Positions 1-5,644 of a DNA stretch of 6,985 bases are shown here, piece after piece. Source of the stretch: Bordetella parapertussis (GTDB lineage: Bacteria > Pseudomonadota > Gammaproteobacteria > Burkholderiales > Burkholderiaceae_B); NCBI GenBank assembly GCA_945869355.1, contig CAMBPA010000067.1:1-6985 (forward strand). Reading direction: 5' to 3'. A program made the position numbers and the translations under genes. A model generated the notes under the pieces. The model did not search any database and had not been told where the DNA came from. It saw nothing but the letters and a program-made list of their open reading frames with translations. Positions within the stretch are counted from its first letter, which is position 1, and the number at the start of each line of letters is the position of its first letter.

Positions 1-328
1 CTGGGTCCTTATCAATCGACACACCCAACACCACAAGATTGCCACCTTTTGTGTCACGCGCAAGTTGGATCAGATTTAGGTTTTGACGATGGCAATACGG
101 GCACCACGATGCCCAAATTTGCAGCACAACATGTTTACCTGCTAAATCAGCAGCGGTCAGTATTTTGCCATCCATCAGCGTGATGGGGCCCAGCTTGAGC
201 GTGTCACCCACATTGAGCGCCTGTGCGGGCGACGGCAATACGACTCCGACGATCATCACCACCATCACCAAGCGTATGGCAATGTCGCGCAGGTTCGGGA
301 GACGCCAATCCGTCAGTATGTTTTTCAT
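1..328 (-). CDS. TlpA/ResA-like thioredoxin-fold protein, exported, 3' end missing
   Basis: The first 109 residues are visible; the gene runs off the left edge. Residues 1-37 read as a signal peptide or N-terminal anchor: basic residues up to R19, a hydrophobic run at about 20-32, and an AQA cleavage site at 35-37. A redox-active WASWCPYC motif follows, with cysteines C76 and C79, preceded by the usual TlpA beta-strand (HVVLQIW) and followed by VVLGVSIDKD. This is the start of a periplasmic thiol-disulfide reductase or oxidase domain of the TlpA/ResA type, often involved in cytochrome c maturation or protein thiol repair. Tyr replaces the more usual Pro in CxPC. The cis-proline region is outside the window, so the subfamily cannot be fixed. 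The ATG at 328 is the only good start; no clear ribosome binding site precedes it, and an intrinsic terminator ends 15 nt upstream. The family is fairly sure, the specific role is not. Confidence 0.85.
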   Translation of the reverse strand, partial: MKNILTDWRLPNLRDIAIRLVMVVMIVGVVLPSPAQALNVGDTLKLGPITLMDGKILTAADLAGKHVVLQIWASWCPYCHRQNLNLIQLARDTKGGNLVVLGVSIDKDP

Positions 329-343
329 GTGGTCATCATAGCC

Positions 344-378
344 AAAAAAAACCGCCCACAGTCTCCTGGGGCGGCTTT
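344..378 (-). terminator. Rho-independent terminator of hppA
   Basis: Read on the minus strand, CCGCCC (complement of 369-374) pairs with GGGCGG (complement of 352-357). The stem extends outward through an A-run paired to the U-run and inward by CA/TG across a one-base bulge, and is followed directly by eight T residues (complement of 344-351). It starts about 20 nt after the hppA stop codon, the expected place for that gene's terminator. In the plus direction the trailing T-run is only three bases, so it is mainly unidirectional. Confidence 0.9.
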
Positions 379-395
379 CCTCGCCGAGATTTAAA

Positions 396-2456
396 TTAAA
401 CAATCAGCGGCACAATCAACAGAGCAACAATGTTGATGATCTTGATCAAGGGGTTCACAGCAGGACCCGCTGTGTCCTTGTAAGGATCGCCCACCGTATC
501 GCCCGTCACAGCAGCTTTATGGGCATCAGAGCCCTTGCCGCCGTAATGACCTTCCTCAATATACTTCTTGGCGTTATCCCAAGCACCACCGCCTGTACAC
601 ATGGAGATCGCAACAAACAGACCCGTCACAATCGTACCCATCAGCAGGCCACCCAAAGCCTCAGGGCCTAACAACAGACCGACGGCGATCGGCACAACGA
701 CTGGCAACAAAGAAGGAATAATCATTTCTTTGATTGCAGCGGTTGTCAGCATATCAACAGCCTTATCATACTCAGGCTTGGCGGTACCTTCCATGATGCC
801 TTTGATGTCGCGAAACTGGCGACGCACCTCTTCAACGACAGCACCCGCACAACGGCCTACCGCTTCCATCGCCATGGCGCCAAAGAGGTAAGGGATCAAG
901 CCGCCGATGAACAAGCCAATGATCACGCGGTGGTCCGAGAGATCAAAGACAACCTTTGCGCCGTTGGCCTCGAGCGTATGGGTGTAGTCGGCAAACAGAA
1001 CCAACGCAGCCAAACCAGCTGATCCAATTGCGTAGCCTTTGGTCACAGCCTTTGTGGTGTTACCCACTGCATCAAGCGGATCTGTGATGTCGCGTACGGA
1101 CTGGGGCAAGCCAGCCATTTCAGCGATACCACCAGCGTTGTCGGTAATTGGACCGTACGCATCAAGAGCCACCACAATACCTGCCATAGACAACATCGAC
1201 GTCGCAGCGATTGCAATGCCGTAGATGCCACCCAACCAATAGGCAGAGTAGATAGCCGCACAAACGAACAGCACGGGCCAAGCTGTTGAACGCATCGACA
1301 CGCCTAAGCCTGCAATGATGTTCGTACCATGGCCTTGGCTTGATGCCTTAGCGATGTGCTTAACAGGCGCGTAGTCCGTGCCGGTGTAGTACTCAGTAAT
1401 CCAGACAAGCACTGCTGTCAGAAGTAGGCCAACAACGGTTGCACCAAACAAACGCATCTTGCCGCCCGTGGCAAAACCTACGTCGGCCAGTATGTTGTCA
1501 GGCAAGATCCAGTTGGTTGCGAAATAGAACGCCACCAAAGAAATCACACCCGCAATCACCAAGCCCTTGTATAGGGCAGGCATCACGTTTTTCATACCAG
1601 GCGTTGCTTTGACGAACGAGCAACCAATAATCGATGCAATGATCGAAATTCCACCAAGCACGAGGGGATAAATCACCGCTTCGGCCGTGGCGACCTTGAT
1701 CATCAACGCGCCCAAGACCATCGTCGCAATCAATGTCACAGCGTAGGTTTCAAACAAGTCGGCAGCCATACCCGCGCAGTCGCCCACGTTGTCACCAACG
1801 TTATCGGCAATCACCGCTGGGTTACGTGGGTCATCTTCAGGAATGCCAGCTTCGACCTTACCCACCAAGTCTGCACCAACGTCAGCGCCTTTGGTGAAAA
1901 TGCCACCGCCCAACCGTGCGAAGATCGAGATCAGCGAAGAGCCAAATGCCAGACCAATCAATGGATGCAAAATGGCAGACATGGTCTTACCGGCGCCGGT
2001 GGCTTGTAAGTACATATAGAACAGTCCAACCCCGAGCAGACCCAGGCCGACCACCAGCATGCCGGTAATCGCGCCGCCCTTAAACGCCACATTAAGCGCT
2101 TCGTTCATGCCTTTGGTTGCGGCCTCGGCGGTTCGCACGTTGGCGCGAACCGAAACGTTCATTCCAATAAAACCACATGCTCCAGAAAGCACTGCACCAA
2201 TCACGAAACCAACCGCGGTCGCCTGATCCAGAAAAACTGCTATCAAGATGGCCAACACCACGCCGACGATACCGATCGTTTTGTACTGCCTCGACAGGTA
2301 AGCGCCAGCGCCTTGCTCGATCGCTGCTGCGATTTCCATCATCTTGGCATTGCCGGTACTTTGGTTCAAAATCCAGGACCGCACTACAAAGCCATATATG
2401 ACCGCGAGTACTCCGCAGCCCAAGGCAAAATAGAGGCCCAACGTAACGTTGCTCAT
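396..2456 (-). CDS. hppA: Membrane-bound proton-translocating pyrophosphatase, K+-independent type
   Basis: This integral inner-membrane pump couples hydrolysis of PPi to two phosphates with export of H+. The protein has 686 residues, normal for the family, which usually has about 16 membrane helices; many hydrophobic segments are visible. The pyrophosphate/Mg-binding motifs are complete: [11 protein letters not shown] at 192-202, NVGDNVGD at 219-226, DNAGGIAEM at 439-447, [12 protein letters not shown] at 623-634 and [20 protein letters not shown] at 651-670. In [10 protein letters not shown] (465-474), Lys469 and Thr472 occupy the two positions that separate K+-independent enzymes (Lys/Thr) from K+-dependent ones (Ala and Gly/Ala). 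This predicts a K+-insensitive H+ pump like that of Rhodospirillum rubrum. An ion-pathway glutamate candidate is E236 in DLFETY. The start at 2456 has a good AAGGAG site (complement of 2466-2471) nine bases upstream. The gene is transcribed away from ppa and ends at a strong terminator. Family assignment is near certain; ion specificity is inferred from motifs. Confidence 0.97.
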   Translation of the reverse strand: MSNVTLGLYFALGCGVLAVIYGFVVRSWILNQSTGNAKMMEIAAAIEQGAGAYLSRQYKTIGIVGVVLAILIAVFLDQATAVGFVIGAVLSGACGFIGMNVSVRANVRTAEAATKGMNEALNVAFKGGAITGMLVVGLGLLGVGLFYMYLQATGAGKTMSAILHPLIGLAFGSSLISIFARLGGGIFTKGADVGADLVGKVEAGIPEDDPRNPAVIADNVGDNVGDCAGMAADLFETYAVTLIATMVLGALMIKVATAEAVIYPLVLGGISIIASIIGCSFVKATPGMKNVMPALYKGLVIAGVISLVAFYFATNWILPDNILADVGFATGGKMRLFGATVVGLLLTAVLVWITEYYTGTDYAPVKHIAKASSQGHGTNIIAGLGVSMRSTAWPVLFVCAAIYSAYWLGGIYGIAIAATSMLSMAGIVVALDAYGPITDNAGGIAEMAGLPQSVRDITDPLDAVGNTTKAVTKGYAIGSAGLAALVLFADYTHTLEANGAKVVFDLSDHRVIIGLFIGGLIPYLFGAMAMEAVGRCAGAVVEEVRRQFRDIKGIMEGTAKPEYDKAVDMLTTAAIKEMIIPSLLPVVVPIAVGLLLGPEALGGLLMGTIVTGLFVAISMCTGGGAWDNAKKYIEEGHYGGKGSDAHKAAVTGDTVGDPYKDTAGPAVNPLIKIINIVALLIVPLIV

Positions 2457-2495
2457 GCTCTAAAGCTCCTTAACAGTTTTCTCTGTAATACTTGT

Positions 2496-2523
2496 TATTT
2501 CGGCAAGGATATTTCGCTGCCGA
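2496..2523. promoter_or_regulatory. Inverted and direct repeat in the hppA-ppa divergent control region
   Basis: The 179-bp gap between the two start codons (2457-2635) must hold promoters for both pyrophosphatase genes. Within it lie an inverted repeat, TCGGCA (2500-2505) and TGCCGA (2518-2523), with a 12-bp spacer, and an interleaved direct repeat TATTTCG at 2496-2502 and 2510-2516 (14-bp period). A run of eight A residues follows at 2528-2535. The placement, 40-67 bp before hppA, suits an operator or a hairpin in the hppA leader. I found no convincing -35/-10 pair for either gene. The repeats are seen; the regulatory role is a guess, and short repeats like these can arise by chance. Confidence 0.3.
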
Positions 2524-2626
2524 GCACTAAAAAAAATGCCATACGCAGTATCCCGCAGATTCGCACCGAGAGGGAGTCTTTGTTTATTTGTTAAGATTAG
2601 GGTATTCACTAATTAAGCCTACCCGC

Positions 2627-2630
2627 GGAG
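2627..2630 (+). promoter_or_regulatory. Ribosome binding site that fixes the ppa start
   Basis: GGAG lies five bases before the ATG at 2636. It supports this start over the in-frame TTG at 2588, which would add 16 residues with no resemblance to family I pyrophosphatase N-termini and has no comparable site upstream. Confidence 0.7.
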
Positions 2631-2635
2631 CCCCA

Positions 2636-3169
2636 ATGAGTCTCGACAATGTCAAGCCCGGCAAGAAGATCCCTGAATCCTTTAATGTGATTATTGAGAT
2701 CTCAATGAATGCCGACCCCATCAAGTATGAGGTTGACAAAGAGTCCGGTGCCATCTTCGTAGACCGCTTCATGGGCACGTCCATGCACTACCCATGTAAC
2801 TACGGATATATCCCCAAAACCATCGCGGGTGATGGTGATCCGGTTGACGTGTTAGTGATTACTCCCTTTCCTGTAATCCCAGGTGTGGTGGTGCGATGCC
2901 GTGCGCTAGGCGTCTTAAAAATGACGGATGAAGCGGGTGACGACGCCAAATTACTCGCTGTACCAGAAGACAAAATTTTACCGATTTATAGCCACTGGAA
3001 ACAGGCTGCAGATATTCATCCGATGCGTCTGAACGCAATCCAGCACTTCTTTGAACACTACAAAGATCTCGAAGAAGGTAAGTGGGTCAAGGTCCAGGGC
3101 TGGGGCGGCGTCGCGGATGCACATCAAGAAATTCTTGAGGGCATCGAGCGTTACAACGCCGAACGATAG
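2636..3169 (+). CDS. ppa: Soluble inorganic pyrophosphatase, family I
   Basis: This cytoplasmic Mg-dependent enzyme hydrolyses PPi to phosphate and so pulls biosynthetic reactions forward. From the ATG at 2636 the protein has 177 residues, against 175 for E. coli Ppa. Every expected active-site residue is present at the E. coli position plus one: E21, K30, E32, R44, Y56, the signature DGDPVDV (D66, D68, D71), D98 and D103 with K105 in the [10 protein letters not shown] segment, and Y142-K143. No truncation or substitution is evident. An in-frame TTG at 2588 gives a 193-residue reading, but the ATG has the ribosome binding site and matches family length. The gene is divergent from hppA, so a dissipating and an energy-conserving pyrophosphatase share one control region. 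It converges on the alcohol dehydrogenase gene with a 24-bp gap and no strong terminator. Confidence 0.97.
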   Translation: MSLDNVKPGKKIPESFNVIIEISMNADPIKYEVDKESGAIFVDRFMGTSMHYPCNYGYIPKTIAGDGDPVDVLVITPFPVIPGVVVRCRALGVLKMTDEAGDDAKLLAVPEDKILPIYSHWKQAADIHPMRLNAIQHFFEHYKDLEEGKWVKVQGWGGVADAHQEILEGIERYNAER

Positions 3170-3193
3170 GGCTGATGCTTTTTTGTAAAAACG

Positions 3194-4333
3194 CTACATC
3201 GACTGCTTAAGCAAGACCGCATAGTCGTCTGAAGTCGGCGTGCGGGGATTCGTTTTATGACAATGATCCGCCATCGCACCCTCGATTATCTGAGGAAACA
3301 TCTCCGGTTTTACCCCCATTGCCGCCAAGCCGGCGGGTAGCCCGAGGCGTTGGTTTAACGCCTTAATGGCTGGGGCCACCTCAGCAGGGCCGCCCAACCC
3401 CATGGTTTGCGCCAAGCGCTCGAGCTTTTTACCCTTCTGCATCGATGCTTCGCTGGCATTAAACAAAATCACCGCCGGCAAAAACATTGCGTTTAGCGTG
3501 CCATGGTGTAGTTTTGGATTCATACCGCCGAGTGCGTGACTTAAGCTGTGCACAGCGCCCAACCCTTTTTGAAACGCCATCGCGCCTTGTGTGGACGCGC
3601 TCATCATATGAAAGCGCGCCTCACGATCATGAGGGGTGTTGGCAGCGCGCTCAATGTGCCGCCACCCACGCCATAGTCCATCGAGCGCTATACCCTCCGC
3701 CGGGAAATTCAACGCCGGTGACATAAACGTCTCGCAACAGTGGGTGATCGCGTCCATGCCGGTTGCCGCAGTCAATAATGCCGGCAAATCTAAGGTGAGC
3801 TCTGGGTCGCAAATCGCCGACTTTGGCACGATATGCGGCGACAACAAGCCTACTTTGCGGCCATCATCCAAAATCAACATCGCGCCCCGGCCAACTTCAC
3901 TGCCCGTGCCAGACGTCGTCGGCACAGCGATGATTGGCGCAGTTGCTGCGGTAATGCGTGCCGTGCCACCACTGACCGCGATGAAGTCCTTTAACGGCCC
4001 TGCGTGCGCGGCACAGACCGCAACAGCCTTGGCTAAGTCCATCGCCGATCCGCCCCCAACGGCGATCATTCCGTCGAACTTACCCTGCCTGTACATCGCC
4101 AAGGCATCGCGCACAGCCGCCTCGTGCGGATTGGGGGGTGTTTGGTCATAGATCTGAACACTCTTGGGGTCTTTAAGCTGCGCCAAGACTCGATCAACCA
4201 AGCCCGCTGCCCGGACACCCGCATCGGTCACCAGCATGGGTCGTTGAATGCCGACTCGATCGCACTCAGACTGCAATACGTTGATCGCCCCGAAATCAAA
4301 ATGTATCTGGGTGATGTAGTTAATCAACGCCAT
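3194..4333 (-). CDS. Iron-containing (group III) alcohol dehydrogenase
   Basis: NAD(P)-dependent, metal-dependent oxidoreductase interconverting an alcohol (or hydroxy acid) and a carbonyl compound in the cytoplasm. The protein has 379 residues, the usual length. The N-terminal nucleotide-binding domain shows VTDAG (35-39), GGGSAMD (93-99) and PTTSGTGSE (138-146). The C-terminal helical domain carries the four metal ligands: D194 and H198 in GMDAITH, H262 in AVHSLSHALGG (with the conserved H266) and H277 in HHGTLNA. Asp37 matches Asp39 of E. coli FucO, which favours NAD over NADP. The start at 4333 has a GGAG site (complement of 4341-4344) seven bases upstream. A gene for a 100-residue protein lies 53 nt upstream on the same strand, probably co-transcribed. 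The substrate cannot be read from the sequence; relatives include FucO, EutG-like, maleylacetate reductase-like and 4-hydroxybutyrate dehydrogenase enzymes. Confidence 0.93.
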   Translation of the reverse strand: MALINYITQIHFDFGAINVLQSECDRVGIQRPMLVTDAGVRAAGLVDRVLAQLKDPKSVQIYDQTPPNPHEAAVRDALAMYRQGKFDGMIAVGGGSAMDLAKAVAVCAAHAGPLKDFIAVSGGTARITAATAPIIAVPTTSGTGSEVGRGAMLILDDGRKVGLLSPHIVPKSAICDPELTLDLPALLTAATGMDAITHCCETFMSPALNFPAEGIALDGLWRGWRHIERAANTPHDREARFHMMSASTQGAMAFQKGLGAVHSLSHALGGMNPKLHHGTLNAMFLPAVILFNASEASMQKGKKLERLAQTMGLGGPAEVAPAIKALNQRLGLPAGLAAMGVKPEMFPQIIEGAMADHCHKTNPRTPTSDDYAVLLKQSM

Positions 4334-4386
4334 GTGTGGTCTCCGCTATTCTGTGGTTATTCGCTTGATCATAAATCAACTGACGC

Positions 4387-4689
4387 TCACTCCGCCTCCC
4401 AGCCGAGAATCTCTGCGAGCCGCTGCACAACCCAACCCGCCTCCAGCTCCGTCAGCCCAACATCTTGCGTCAGCAAGCCGCGGTGGATGCGTTCAAGCAC
4501 ATCGGTCTGCGTAATCCCTAGCTCCCAGAGCTTGTTGCTGGCCTGTTCAGTCAAAAGATTAGCCATGTCCTCACACAGGTCATAGCGCGCATAGATATGC
4601 TCGCGCGAGGCGCTCGGTTTGATGCGTCCCGGCTCGACGAACAAGGCAATAAACGAGGGTGGGATGATGATCTGATTGTCGTCAGACAT
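4387..4689 (-). CDS. Conserved hypothetical 100-residue protein
   Basis: I cannot assign a function. The protein is acidic, with no signal peptide or membrane segment and a single cysteine (C39). After a short N-terminal segment with IIIPPSFIALFVEPGR (7-22) the rest looks helical: RYDLCEDMANLLTEQA at 35-50, then ITQTDVLERIHRGLL (59-73) and ELEAGWVVQRLAEILGW (81-97). The last two resemble paired amphipathic helices of a small helical-bundle or protein-interaction domain. The tryptophan, leucine and glutamate pattern and coherent codon use argue for a real gene. It reminds me of short Burkholderiales proteins sometimes automatically named 'ATPase with chaperone activity', but no Walker motif is visible and I could not check this. 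No strong Shine-Dalgarno precedes the ATG at 4689. It lies 53 nt upstream of the alcohol dehydrogenase gene, on the same strand and probably in the same transcript. Confidence 0.75.
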   Translation of the reverse strand: MSDDNQIIIPPSFIALFVEPGRIKPSASREHIYARYDLCEDMANLLTEQASNKLWELGITQTDVLERIHRGLLTQDVGLTELEAGWVVQRLAEILGWEAE

Positions 4690-4742
4690 CGCGTACGCTA
4701 AAGCTTTTACAGGACTGAAAGCACACGGGCTAAATTCCTAGG

Positions 4743-4772
4743 TTGGCAAATGGTGCGTTGTTACACGATACT
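4743..4772 (+). promoter_or_regulatory. Candidate sigma-70 promoter for the hydrolase operon
   Basis: TTGGCA (4743-4748, five of six matches to TTGACA) and GATACT (4767-4772, four of six to TATAAT) are separated by 18 bases. Transcription would begin near 4779, giving a leader of about 25 nt before the ATG at 4804. It lies in the 114-bp gap between divergent genes, where a promoter is required. Pattern match only. Confidence 0.45.
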
Positions 4773-4803
4773 ACGCAGCATAAGTGATTATTCATAAACA
4801 GAC

Positions 4804-5625
4804 ATGACCAACCATTCTTCAGCACCTCGCGTCGAACACATTGCCTTGCCCGATGGGGCCCGTATCGAAGCCCATCGCGAAGGCGTGGGGAGGCCGCTGC
4901 TCCTCATCAGCGGCCTGGGTGGCACCGCAGGGTTCTGGCAGCCCTGCCTGCCCGCGCTCACGCCACACCATCAAGTGGTGCGCCTGGATCAGCGAGGCAT
5001 CGCAAAAAGTAGCCGCGGCTCAGCAGCGTGCACCATCGATCAGCTCGCAGACGACTGTTTGGCCGTGTTGGACCATTTTGAAATTGACTCGGCTCTGGTT
5101 GTGGGCCATTCAACAGGCGGTTGCATCACACAGTCGATTGCCTTGCGTCATCCACAACGCGTGCGTGCGTGCGTCATGAGCGGTGCCTGGGGAGCACCGA
5201 GCCGGCACCGACAAGAACTTTTCTCTGTGCGTCGCGAGCTGCTTGTACACAACCCTGTGGCCTACGCCAGCTCTTCGGTGTTCATGGGTTACGACACCGC
5301 TTGGCTCAACGCGCACTGGACAGTCCTGGAATCTGCGGTGCGCAATGCCCCCCTGACACCCGCCGCGCAGCGCATCGTGATGGAGCGCATTGACGCCTTG
5401 GCCGCTTACGATCAAAGCGCGGCTCTGTCAGCCATCAACGTGCCGCGGCTGGTACTTGGCGCACGCGACGATTTGATTGTGCCCGCCTTTTTACAAGAGC
5501 AACTCCACGCCTTGCTTCCCGGGTCAGATTTAAAAATCTTTGATTACGGCGGACATTTCTTCCCCGTTTCTAGAACAGAACTCTTTACGTCAACATTGCT
5601 TCAGTGGTTCGCAACAAACACTTAA
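4804..5625 (+). CDS. RutD-like alpha/beta hydrolase
   Basis: A single-domain alpha/beta hydrolase of 273 residues, cytoplasmic (no signal peptide). The oxyanion-hole strand LLLISGLGGTAGFW is at 32-45, followed by DQRGIAKSS at 62-70 and the nucleophile elbow GHSTGG at 101-106 with Ser103. The acid is in GARDDLIVP (219-227), probably D223 or D222, and the base is His251 in DYGGHFFPVS. The layout and several segments (ISGLGG, YQVV-like strand with DQRG, DDLIVP, YGGH) resemble RutD, the aminoacrylate/carbamate hydrolase of pyrimidine breakdown. As I recall, E. coli RutD has Ala where this protein has Ser103, so this is more likely a genuine serine hydrolase (esterase, amidase or C-C hydrolase) than RutD itself. 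No other rut gene is present. A promoter-like sequence precedes it, though its Shine-Dalgarno is weak. The GGT-like gene starts 19 nt after its stop, indicating an operon. Confidence 0.9.
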   Translation: MTNHSSAPRVEHIALPDGARIEAHREGVGRPLLLISGLGGTAGFWQPCLPALTPHHQVVRLDQRGIAKSSRGSAACTIDQLADDCLAVLDHFEIDSALVVGHSTGGCITQSIALRHPQRVRACVMSGAWGAPSRHRQELFSVRRELLVHNPVAYASSSVFMGYDTAWLNAHWTVLESAVRNAPLTPAAQRIVMERIDALAAYDQSAALSAINVPRLVLGARDDLIVPAFLQEQLHALLPGSDLKIFDYGGHFFPVSRTELFTSTLLQWFATNT

Positions 5626-5644
5626 GCTTCAATAAGGCTCTGCC

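Noticed and set aside
568..891. Plus-strand open frames within hppA (for example 568-891, 1789-2019, 2177-2401)
   Set aside because: They are antisense to a gene with a complete, highly conserved protein, and their translations are low-complexity with no recognisable domain. Shadows of the real frame.
2580..2616. TTGTTA (2588) and nearby AT-rich hexamers as a ppa promoter
   Set aside because: No hexamer at an acceptable spacing matches the -10 consensus well enough; a promoter must exist in the gap but I could not place it.
2588..2635. In-frame TTG start giving ppa 16 extra residues
   Set aside because: The extra residues do not resemble family I pyrophosphatases, and the ATG at 2636 has a GGAG five bases upstream and gives normal family length.
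3141..3184. Possible ppa terminator: GCATC (3141-3145) pairing with GATGC (3174-3178) before six T residues
   Set aside because: The arms are only five base pairs around a 28-base loop, and the hairpin lies mostly inside the ppa coding region. It is too weak to call, though the T-run after the stop is suggestive.
3636..4151. Long plus-strand frame of 171 codons opposite the alcohol dehydrogenase
   Set aside because: Antisense to a complete dehydrogenase with all metal ligands; the translation is rich in Ala, Pro and Ser with no family resemblance.
4124..4585. Plus-strand frame of 153 codons spanning the dehydrogenase start and the small gene
   Set aside because: It overlaps two better-supported minus-strand genes and their intergenic gap, and has no recognisable domain or ribosome binding site.
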